Source: Gammaproteobacteria bacterium
Lineage (GTDB): Bacteria > Pseudomonadota > Gammaproteobacteria > Steroidobacterales > Steroidobacteraceae
Direction of reading: 5' to 3'
Length of the DNA: 64,000 bases
NCBI GenBank assembly: GCA_028293765.1
Contig: JAQGOG010000112.1
Coordinates: 19,343 to 83,342 of the forward strand
The position numbers and the translations under genes are program-made. The notes under the pieces were generated by a model. That model saw only the letters and a program-made list of their open reading frames with translations. It did not search any database and was not told where the DNA came from. Below, in pieces: positions 1-6,785 of the stretch; within the stretch, counting starts at the first letter, position 1, and the number at the start of each line of letters is the position of its first letter.

Positions 1-559
1 GAATACCCGCGATGTAGAAGGCGTTGCGCCAGCCGTAATGGGTTGCGAGCGCGACGAGCACGAGCGGCGCCACGAACGAGCCGAGCAGATTGCTGCCGAA
101 GTTCTGCATGAACCCCATGTTGAAACCGCGCCGGCTCTCGGTGGACTCGAGCGCGACGAGCGATTGCGAGATCGGCAGGATCGGGCCTTCCGCAAGTCCC
201 ATCAGGATCCGCGAGGCCAGCAGCATCACGAAGCCGCTCGCCATGCCAGACAGAAAGGAGCACAGGGAGAAAATCACGAACGCGACCAGCACGACCGACT
301 TGCGACGGCCGCTGGCATCCGACAGCCGGCCGCCGAAGTAGCCCGCGAGCGCCCATGCGAACGAGAAACCCGAAGCCAGCATGCCGATCTGCGTGTTGTT
401 GAGCCCGAGCTCCGGGGCCACAAACGGCGCCAGGAAATTCATCGAATTGCGGTCGAAGAATACGAACCCGAAGGCCAGGCTCAGCAGGACCATCAGCCAG
501 GTCTCGTAGCTGCCGGATTGGCGCGCCGTGCCGGCCTCGTTCAACTGCGTACTTGTCAT
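1..559 (-). CDS. MFS transporter, 3' end outside the window
   Basis: This is the first 186 codons of a major facilitator superfamily permease; the rest lies beyond the window edge. The reading frame starts at an ATG whose ATGA overlaps the stop of the GMC oxidoreductase upstream. The N-terminus is short and polar, then come hydrophobic helices with the loop FFDRNSMNF between helices 1 and 2 and the MFS loop GGRLSDASGRRKS between helices 2 and 3. The DRNSMNF pattern is typical of anion:cation symporter-type MFS proteins that carry organic acids. Overlap with the dehydrogenase genes suggests it moves the substrate or product of that enzyme, which is inference. The substrate cannot be read from the sequence. 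Confidence 0.85.
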   Translation of the reverse strand, partial: MTSTQLNEAGTARQSGSYETWLMVLLSLAFGFVFFDRNSMNFLAPFVAPELGLNNTQIGMLASGFSFAWALAGYFGGRLSDASGRRKSVVLVAFVIFSLCSFLSGMASGFVMLLASRILMGLAEGPILPISQSLVALESTESRRGFNMGFMQNFGSNLLGSFVAPLVLVALATHYGWRNAFYIAGI

Positions 560-2124
560 AAATTTCGCGCCGTCATCTGCCGGTTGATGTAGTCAGCCTG
601 GCGCAGGGCGAGCGCCACGATGGTGAGGGTCGGATTTGCGGATCCGGGGGTACTGAACGCGCTGCCGTCGGAAATGAAAAGATTCGGGACCTCGTGTGCC
701 TGCCCATGGGCGTTGGCGACCCCGTCGCTCGGATTCGCGCTCATCCGCGCCGTGCACATGTTGTGGGTGGCCGGCGTCGTCGGGCTCAGGACGACGCGCT
801 TGGCCCCGATGGACTCGTACATTCTCGTCCCCTGCGTGCGGGCGTGTTGCCGCATCGCCCTGTCATTAGCGTGCTCGTCCACGTGCACGTGGGCCACGGG
901 AAGGCCGTTAGCGTCCTTCACCTTCGGATCGAGCGTGATGCGATTGTTCGCCTGCGGAAAGTCCTCGCCGTTGATGAACATGCCCGCCATGTTGCGATAG
1001 TCATCGATGATCGAAGCGAAGTCGCGTCCCCAGCCATAAGGCAGACCCACGGACGGCAGCGTGGGCAGGTCCAGAGAGACCAGCTCCAGGTGGTAGCCGC
1101 CGAAGAAGCCGCGCTTGGGCTCGTTGACGGTTTCGTCTTCCACGATTCCACCCAGTACGACGCCACGCCAGAAGCGCACCGGCTGGTTGAAAGTGCCCCA
1201 GATGAAGCCGTTGATGTGGTGACAGTAGTTGCGCCCGACCTGCCCCGCCGAGTTGGCCAAGCCGTGCGGAAATTTCGCCGACTCCGAGAGCAGCAGCAGG
1301 CGCGGCGTCTCGATAGCGTTGCCGGCAACACACACCACCCGCGCCTTCTGCCGTTGCTCGTGACCTTCACTGTCGCGATACACGACACCGGTCACCCGCC
1401 CATCATCGCCGTGCTCGATGCGCGTCGCCATGCAGCCGGACCGCAGATCCAGGTTCCCAGTCGCCTCGGCGCGCGGGATTTCCGTGTACAACGTGCTCCA
1501 CTTCGCGCCGGTCTTGCAGCCTTGCACGCAGAATCCCTGTTGGATACAGAACCCGCGGCCGTCCCCGGGACGGGTGTTGATGGCCATGTAGTTCGTGTGG
1601 ACCCGCTTATAGCCCACCTTTTTTGCACCTGCGTACATCACCTTGAAGTTGTTGGACGCGGGCATACCGGGATTGCCGTTGCGCCGTGTGACCAGCAGCC
1701 GGCGCTCCGCGAGCTGGTAGTAGCTCTTCAGCTCGGCGTAGGAAATGGGCCAGTCGATCAACGAGGCTCCTGGAACGTCTCCGTAAGTGCTGCGGGCACG
1801 GATCTCCCAAGGCCTGATCCGCGGTGTGGCGCCTGTCCAATGGACCGTGGTTCCGCCAACCGTTTTGCAGATCCAGGCAGGGAGCGTTGGATAGCTCTTC
1901 ACCGGGTCCCAGTCGCCGGATTGCGTCCGTGGGTCCAGCCAGGTGAGCTGGCCGAACGCTTCGCCCGGATTCTGCGAGAAGCTGGCTAGCGACTGGCGCT
2001 GCCCCGCCTCGAGCAGGACGACCTTGATACCCCGACGTGTCAGCTCGTGGGCCAGCGTACCGCCGCCGGCGCCGGATCCAATGATGACGACGGCGCCGCC
2101 GTCGCTCTGCTCAATTCGTGCCAC
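556..2124 (-). CDS. GMC family oxidoreductase (FAD flavoprotein, gluconate-dehydrogenase-like large subunit)
   Basis: A 522-aa flavoprotein of the glucose-methanol-choline family. The FAD-binding fold is at the N-terminus (IIGSGAGGGT followed by LLEAG), and the C-terminus has the GMC signature with an ATHNMCTARM segment and FISDGSAFSTPGSANPTL. I start it at the GTG at 2124 because GAGGGGGGA lies just upstream; an in-frame start at 2208 would overlap the small subunit gene. The neighbour upstream encodes a gluconate 2-dehydrogenase subunit 3 family protein, so the two probably form a periplasm-facing sugar or alcohol dehydrogenase. The usual third subunit, a multihaem cytochrome c, is not seen here. 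The true substrate is unknown. Confidence 0.85.
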   Translation of the reverse strand: MARIEQSDGGAVVIIGSGAGGGTLAHELTRRGIKVVLLEAGQRQSLASFSQNPGEAFGQLTWLDPRTQSGDWDPVKSYPTLPAWICKTVGGTTVHWTGATPRIRPWEIRARSTYGDVPGASLIDWPISYAELKSYYQLAERRLLVTRRNGNPGMPASNNFKVMYAGAKKVGYKRVHTNYMAINTRPGDGRGFCIQQGFCVQGCKTGAKWSTLYTEIPRAEATGNLDLRSGCMATRIEHGDDGRVTGVVYRDSEGHEQRQKARVVCVAGNAIETPRLLLLSESAKFPHGLANSAGQVGRNYCHHINGFIWGTFNQPVRFWRGVVLGGIVEDETVNEPKRGFFGGYHLELVSLDLPTLPSVGLPYGWGRDFASIIDDYRNMAGMFINGEDFPQANNRITLDPKVKDANGLPVAHVHVDEHANDRAMRQHARTQGTRMYESIGAKRVVLSPTTPATHNMCTARMSANPSDGVANAHGQAHEVPNLFISDGSAFSTPGSANPTLTIVALALRQADYINRQMTARNL

Positions 2125-2159
2125 CCATCCCCCCTCGACGAAACCGAAACCAATCAACT

Positions 2160-2735
2160 CTATGCGGGTACCGGCCCACCGTCGGCCAACGGCACGTCCG
2201 GCAGCCAACGCAGATCGTTGAAGCCGCGAAAGAGGTAGCCTCCTTTGGAGAATGCCTCGCCCTCGTACCCGAAATGCGCATACGCCATGGGCGTCGAATA
2301 CAGCACCAGCAGGGTCTGCCCACGCAGGTTCTGAAAGAACGCCGATGACTCGACTCGCTTCAGCGCCTCCACACGTGCACTCTCCGGCGCCTTGGCAAAG
2401 CCGGCGCCGAGTCCCGCGATACCTTCCTCGAGCTGCTTGCGCAGCGACCCGTCCTTGGCCGCGGCGGCATCGATAGCGCGGATGACGATGGCGTAGGCGG
2501 CATCCTCCAGCTTGTCGTGCGGAGCGATGGTGCGCGTAGCGGCCATCAGCGCCTCCCCTTCCGCGCTCGTGAGGGATGTCAGATCAACGGCCCAGGCGCG
2601 CGATGGCGCAAGGAGCGCCAACGGAGTTCCAACGGCGAGAAGACCGCTCAACACGCCGGTTGTCGTCTGCAGAAACTCCCGGCGGTCAACCGGACCCCGC
2701 GGAATTGAGCGTCTTGATTCGCTGTTTGTACTCAT
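2160..2735 (-). CDS. Gluconate 2-dehydrogenase subunit 3 family protein with Tat signal
   Basis: A 191-aa exported small subunit. The N-terminus has a twin-arginine motif (DRREFL) and a long hydrophobic stretch ending SRAWA, so export of a folded protein through the Tat system is likely. The remainder is helical and matches the gluconate 2-dehydrogenase subunit 3 family, which helps export and assemble the flavoprotein partner. That partner follows 35 bases downstream on the same strand. I chose the ATG at 2735 because upstream in-frame codons add a basic tail with no signal-peptide logic. There is no strong ribosome binding site in front. Confidence 0.85.
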   Translation of the reverse strand: MSTNSESRRSIPRGPVDRREFLQTTTGVLSGLLAVGTPLALLAPSRAWAVDLTSLTSAEGEALMAATRTIAPHDKLEDAAYAIVIRAIDAAAAKDGSLRKQLEEGIAGLGAGFAKAPESARVEALKRVESSAFFQNLRGQTLLVLYSTPMAYAHFGYEGEAFSKGGYLFRGFNDLRWLPDVPLADGGPVPA

Positions 2736-3085
2736 TGTTTGTGCCAAGCTCAATTCCGTGGGTGGGTTACCGCTCGTCCCGTCATTCTGGTGTCTCCGGC
2801 GGGAGTTTTTACCCACCTCTTATTTATGGGCCCGCCGCCTGCAAGCGCGCCGGACCGGCCGTGCGCGGCGCCAGCACCCCGGCGCACCCTTTAGGCACCC
2901 GGAATGTGCGCCAGTTGGCCAAGCAAGGCAATCCAGCCTCGCTTCCCAGGGAATTCGCAATGTGCCGACAGTGCACCCCCTACCCGTGCGCCCTTTGGCG
3001 GGCTACCCTCCCACCCGGCGCCGGATTGTTGCAGCGGTGCCGTGTGAGACTCGTGAGCCGGCCACCCAATCACGACAGGCGCACC
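2736..3085. other. Intergenic region between divergent genes, 350 bases
   Basis: This stretch separates the leftward dehydrogenase operon from the rightward glutathionyl-hydroquinone reductase. It must hold both promoters, but I see no convincing -10/-35 pair, repeat or RNA gene in it. Open frames crossing it are low-quality extensions of the flanking genes. Confidence 0.6.
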
Positions 3086-4132
3086 ATGGGATTGTTGATC
3101 GACGGTGAATGGACAAACGCCCCGCCTCCGCAGGGCGGTGCGGGCGAGTTTGTGCGGCAGTCGAGTACCTTCCGCAACCAGATCACGGCGAACGGCAGCT
3201 CAGGCTTCAAGGCAGCGGTGGGGCGCTATCATTTGTATGTAGCGCGCGCCTGCCCGTGGTGCCACCGGACGATGATCTATCGGGTGCTGAAGCGGCTCGA
3301 AAATGTCATCTCCATCAGCTTCGTCGCGCCCGCGATGCTGGAGCAGGGCTGGACGTTTCCCGATCCGGATCCGCTGACGGGCGTGCGCCACATCTATGAG
3401 CTCTACCAGCAGTCGGATCCGCTCTTCACCGGACACGCGACGGTACCGGTGCTGTGGGACAAGGAAACGCATGCGATCGTGAATAACGAGTCGTCGGACA
3501 TCATCCGCATGCTGAACACCGAGTTCGACGAGTTTACGCACGAGCTGACGAACTATTACCCGGATGCGCTCGCGAACGAGATCGACGAGGTCAATTCCCG
3601 CGTTTACGACGCGATCAACAACGGCGTCTACCGCGCCGGCTTCGCAGCCACGCAGACCGCCTACGAAACGGCCGCAAAACAGGTGTTTGCCGCGCTCGAC
3701 TGGGTCGAAGACCGCCTGCAGCGGCAGCGCTACCTCGTCGGGGATCTCATTACCGAGGCCGACTGGCGCCTGTTCCCGACACTCATGCGGTTCGATGCCG
3801 TGTACTACGGGCATTTCAAATGCAACATCCGCAATCTCCGCGACTACCCGGCGCTGTGGGGTTACACGCGCGAGCTGTACCAGGTACCGGGAGTTGCCTC
3901 GACAGTCGCCAGCGACGAGTACAAAGCGCACTACTACGGCAGTCACCGTAACATCAATCCAACTGGCATCGTGCCCATCGGGCCCGAGTTGGACTTCACC
4001 ACCCCGCATGGCCGGGCAGAAGCATTCCCGCGCCGCGAAGCAGCGAGCGCCACTCCGATAACCGCGTTCCCGCCGGCGGAAGACGCAACCGTCGAGGTCC
4101 CGACGATCGCCCAGGAATCGCAGGGCTGGTAG
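3086..4132 (+). CDS. Glutathionyl-hydroquinone reductase (Xi-class glutathione transferase, YqjG/ECM4 family)
   Basis: A 348-aa cytosolic enzyme that uses glutathione to reduce glutathionyl-hydroquinones. The active-site region reads ARACPWCHRT near residue 56; family members usually have CPWAHR, so the second cysteine (CPWC) is a variation worth noting. The family segments DPLTGVRHIYELY, TVPVLWDKE and NNESSDIIRML follow, and the C-terminal helical domain carries ITEADWRLFPTLMRFD. Length agrees with the family (about 320-350 aa). The start is the ATG at 3086, where similarity begins; upstream in-frame sequence looks non-coding. It stands alone, with no obvious operon partner. Confidence 0.92.
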   Translation: MGLLIDGEWTNAPPPQGGAGEFVRQSSTFRNQITANGSSGFKAAVGRYHLYVARACPWCHRTMIYRVLKRLENVISISFVAPAMLEQGWTFPDPDPLTGVRHIYELYQQSDPLFTGHATVPVLWDKETHAIVNNESSDIIRMLNTEFDEFTHELTNYYPDALANEIDEVNSRVYDAINNGVYRAGFAATQTAYETAAKQVFAALDWVEDRLQRQRYLVGDLITEADWRLFPTLMRFDAVYYGHFKCNIRNLRDYPALWGYTRELYQVPGVASTVASDEYKAHYYGSHRNINPTGIVPIGPELDFTTPHGRAEAFPRREAASATPITAFPPAEDATVEVPTIAQESQGW

Positions 4133-4208
4133 CCTGTCGGGCGTCCTGGTCGTCCGATCGTCCCTGCTGCGTCGCCGCGGTAAGTTTTGCGGTAGCCGTG
4201 ACTTTCGT

Positions 4209-4235
4209 GTGTTGGTCGCGACTATAGGCCAACAC
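4209..4235. terminator. Small hairpin between convergent genes
   Basis: A 7-bp inverted repeat (GTGTTGG / CCAACAC) with a 13-nt loop lies between the convergent reductase and AEC transporter genes. There is no T-tract, so it is at best a weak terminator. Confidence 0.3.
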
Positions 4236-4280
4236 CGACCGCCAGCAAACAGTCCGCGCCGTTGGCACGGGGCGGCCGTC

Positions 4281-5177
4281 TCAAACCAGCAGGTTCAGCA
4301 GCGGAACAGTGGCCAGGGAGACCAGGATCCCGACCCCGAGCGTGGCGTTCGCGACCCGGGGATCCAGGCCATGCTGGTCCGCTAGGATGGCGGAGGAAAT
4401 CATCGGCGCCATACCCGATTGCAGCACCGCTACTGCAAGCACGGTGCCGTGGATACCGACCGCGAGACCAGCCAGGAAGACGAGCAGCGGTGCGGCCACC
4501 AGTTTCCAGGCCAGGGCAAAAGCGACCGCTCCGAACTGTGCGCGGCTGAGCTGCAGAGTGAACTGCAGTCCCACCGAAAAGAGCGCGAGCGGCGTCAGCG
4601 TCGCGCCGACGCGCTCATAGACGTTCTCGAGCGGGGCAGGCCAGCCGCCCAGAAAACCGGCGAGCACCCCGACGAGCAGTGTCAGGAACGGCGGGAAAAG
4701 CAGGATGCGCCGGGCGATGGCGGCCGGATGAGTTCTGCCGCCGGAGTACCAGGCGGCAACCGTAATTCCGCCGACCGCCAGCGCCAGGAAGCAGCCCAAC
4801 TGGTCCGCCACCACCGCCAGCGCCAACCCCTCTTTCCCCCGCAGAGCCTCGACCAGGGGATAGCCCGTGAACGCCGTGTTCCCGAGACCTGCGACAAGAG
4901 TGAGTGCGCCGATGCGTGCCCGGGACCACTTGAACCAGCGCCCGAACGCTGCGCACACCGCCCAGGCGCCCAAGAAGACGAACCACATCGACACGACCAG
5001 GAACCAGAGCTGTCGGTCGAAATGGAGCCGCGGAATCAGATCGAGCACCAGCGCGGGCAGCGCAACGTTCAGAATCCACCAGTTCAACCCTTGCGCGATG
5101 CCTGGCGGCGTGCGGGCAAACCGCGCGACGAGAATTCCGAGCGCAAAGCAGAGAAAGAGCAGTAGAAAAGTATTCAT
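4281..5177 (-). CDS. AEC family transporter (auxin efflux carrier-like permease)
   Basis: A 298-aa integral membrane protein with about ten hydrophobic segments over its whole length, the usual size and layout of bacterial AEC (PF03547) carriers. The recognisable middle reads LGNTAFTGYPLVEALRG, and the C-terminal half holds QSGMAPMISSAILADQHG. Bacterial members move small organic acids such as malate or malonate, but the substrate cannot be predicted here. The ATG at 5177 directly precedes the first membrane helix; the longer open frame upstream adds 88 basic, non-conserved residues. It is divergent from the VOC gene with 65 bases between them. Confidence 0.9.
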   Translation of the reverse strand: MNTFLLLFLCFALGILVARFARTPPGIAQGLNWWILNVALPALVLDLIPRLHFDRQLWFLVVSMWFVFLGAWAVCAAFGRWFKWSRARIGALTLVAGLGNTAFTGYPLVEALRGKEGLALAVVADQLGCFLALAVGGITVAAWYSGGRTHPAAIARRILLFPPFLTLLVGVLAGFLGGWPAPLENVYERVGATLTPLALFSVGLQFTLQLSRAQFGAVAFALAWKLVAAPLLVFLAGLAVGIHGTVLAVAVLQSGMAPMISSAILADQHGLDPRVANATLGVGILVSLATVPLLNLLV

Positions 5178-5242
5178 CGTGCGCTGTCGGCGTAGAGCGA
5201 TGACGCCCCGCCCAGTATCTTTCCCCTCCGGAGGCGATACGC

Positions 5243-5650
5243 ATGCCACTGACAAAATTGGAACACTATCTCGTCCTGACGGACGACATCGACGCCACGC
5301 GGGACTTCTACTGCCAGGCGCTCGGAATGCATGTGGGGCCGAGACCGCCGCTCGGCTTCCCGGGCTACTGGGTCTACGTAGGCGACACGCCGTGCATTCA
5401 TATCGCCGAATGGGTGACGTATACCGCGCATTCCAGGGCACAAGGTATCTCGGTCTCCTCGCGCGCCGATGGGACCGGGTCCGTGGACCACATCGCGTTC
5501 AATGCGCGCGATTACGACGACGTCGTCGCGCGACTCGAAAGTCATGGAGTGCAAGCCGCTCGCAATGACCCGCCCGGCGGCGCTCTGCGGCAGCTTTTTC
5601 TGCGGGACCCGAACGGCGTCAAGATCGAAATCAACGTGCGGAAGGTGTAG
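5243..5650 (+). CDS. VOC family protein (glyoxalase/bleomycin-resistance fold)
   Basis: A 135-aa single-domain protein of the vicinal oxygen chelate superfamily. It shows two beta-alpha-beta-beta-beta halves: LEHYLVLTDDIDATRDFYCQ at the start, and VDHIAFNA followed by LFLRDPNGVKIEI at the end. The histidines and the final glutamate are where metal ligands lie in the family. A good ribosome site (CCGGAGG) precedes the ATG. Such proteins are dioxygenases, isomerases or lyases; the reaction here is unknown. Its last 20 bases overlap the 3' end of the convergent alcohol dehydrogenase gene. Confidence 0.88.
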   Translation: MPLTKLEHYLVLTDDIDATRDFYCQALGMHVGPRPPLGFPGYWVYVGDTPCIHIAEWVTYTAHSRAQGISVSSRADGTGSVDHIAFNARDYDDVVARLESHGVQAARNDPPGGALRQLFLRDPNGVKIEINVRKV

Positions 5651-6698
5651 GAGCCGTGCTGATGTCCACCAGGATTTTCGTGCCTTCCTGGCGGTGGAGG
5701 CGCTCGAAGCCGTCGCGGACGAGCCCCTCGAAGGGAATCGTCTCCACCCAACCTTCGGCGGGATAGGCGCCGGCGGCCATTTCCTGAATGACGCTCGGGA
5801 AGGCGTTGCATGAGAGCGCAACACCCGTGATCCGGGCCTCCGACATCAGAATGTCCATCGGCCCTATCTCAAGCGGGCGCGTATGAATCGCCACGACCAC
5901 CACATTACCGTCGACTGCCGTCCCCAATAGCGCCGCCTGAAATGAGGCGGAGACTCCAGCGGCGTCGACCGATGCGTCGGCCCCGCGGCCGCCCGTGAGA
6001 TCCTTGATAGCGGAGACCACTTTACCGTCGCGCGGATCCAGAACGACTGCGACGCCGAGACTCTTCAGAACCGTTCGGCGCGCGGGCGATGGATCGCTCA
6101 TGATTACGCGGACACCGCGCCGTCGCAGCGTGAAATAGACACCGATACCGATGGGGCCGCCGCCATGAATGACGGCCGTCTGGCCCGCTTCGACGCCGCA
6201 ACGATCCGCCGTCCGCCAGGCCACGGCCATCGGCTCGATGAGCGCTCCCTGCATCGGGGACAGACTGCTCGGCAGCTTGTGGGCCATCGACCTTCGGACG
6301 ACCGTGAACTGCGCCAGTCCGCCACCGTTGCGGTTGTAACCGTGAAAAGCCAACAGCCCGCAATGGTTGTACTGCCCGGAAGTGCAGTAGAGGCAATGGC
6401 CGCAGGTTTCGACAGGCTCGACCGCCACTCGGTCACCGAGCTCGAGATCCTCCACACCGGCGCCGACATCGACGACCTCGCCGCACAGCTCGTGCCCGAG
6501 AATGACTGGATTCTTCACCGCGGTCAGCGGATGAGGCGTCACGCGGGTGGTGATCGGCCCGTCGTAGTACTCGTGCAGATCACTGCCGCAAATACCGTTG
6601 TAGAGCACTTTCAGCTTGATCTCGCCCGCGCCAGCCGAGGGCTCGGGTACCTCTTCCAGCCGCAGATCCTGACGGCCGTGATAGACGGCTGCGCGCAT
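5631..6698 (-). CDS. Zinc-dependent alcohol dehydrogenase, 2,3-butanediol dehydrogenase-like
   Basis: A 355-aa medium-chain dehydrogenase. Catalytic zinc ligands lie in NGICGSDLHEY and GHELCGEV, and the structural zinc loop has the four cysteines of CGHCLYCTSGQYNHC. The cofactor fold contains HGGGPIGIGVYF. The aspartates after the second strand (MSDPSPARR) suggest NAD(H). The pattern NGICGSDLHEYYDGP is typical of 2,3-butanediol or sorbitol-type dehydrogenases. I start at the internal ATG (MRAAVYHGRQDL) because family members begin there; the open frame extends eight residues further. It follows glycogen phosphorylase by 87 bases on the same strand. The exact substrate is uncertain. Confidence 0.9.
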   Translation of the reverse strand: MRAAVYHGRQDLRLEEVPEPSAGAGEIKLKVLYNGICGSDLHEYYDGPITTRVTPHPLTAVKNPVILGHELCGEVVDVGAGVEDLELGDRVAVEPVETCGHCLYCTSGQYNHCGLLAFHGYNRNGGGLAQFTVVRRSMAHKLPSSLSPMQGALIEPMAVAWRTADRCGVEAGQTAVIHGGGPIGIGVYFTLRRRGVRVIMSDPSPARRTVLKSLGVAVVLDPRDGKVVSAIKDLTGGRGADASVDAAGVSASFQAALLGTAVDGNVVVVAIHTRPLEIGPMDILMSEARITGVALSCNAFPSVIQEMAAGAYPAEGWVETIPFEGLVRDGFERLHRQEGTKILVDISTAPTPSAR

Positions 6699-6785
6699 GA
6701 TGCGTGAGAACTCCGGTCGCACTGCTTAGTTCAGTTCGGGGTCCGGACACTAGGCCCCGCACGCCTCGACCGTCAAGAGATGCGG

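Noticed and set aside
694..1989. 431-codon open frame on the plus strand
   Set aside because: Antisense shadow of the GMC oxidoreductase with no recognisable domain.
2576..3085. N-terminal extension of the glutathionyl-hydroquinone reductase by 170 codons
   Set aside because: The extra residues are basic, Pro/Arg-rich and overlap the divergent dehydrogenase subunit gene; family similarity starts at the ATG at 3086.
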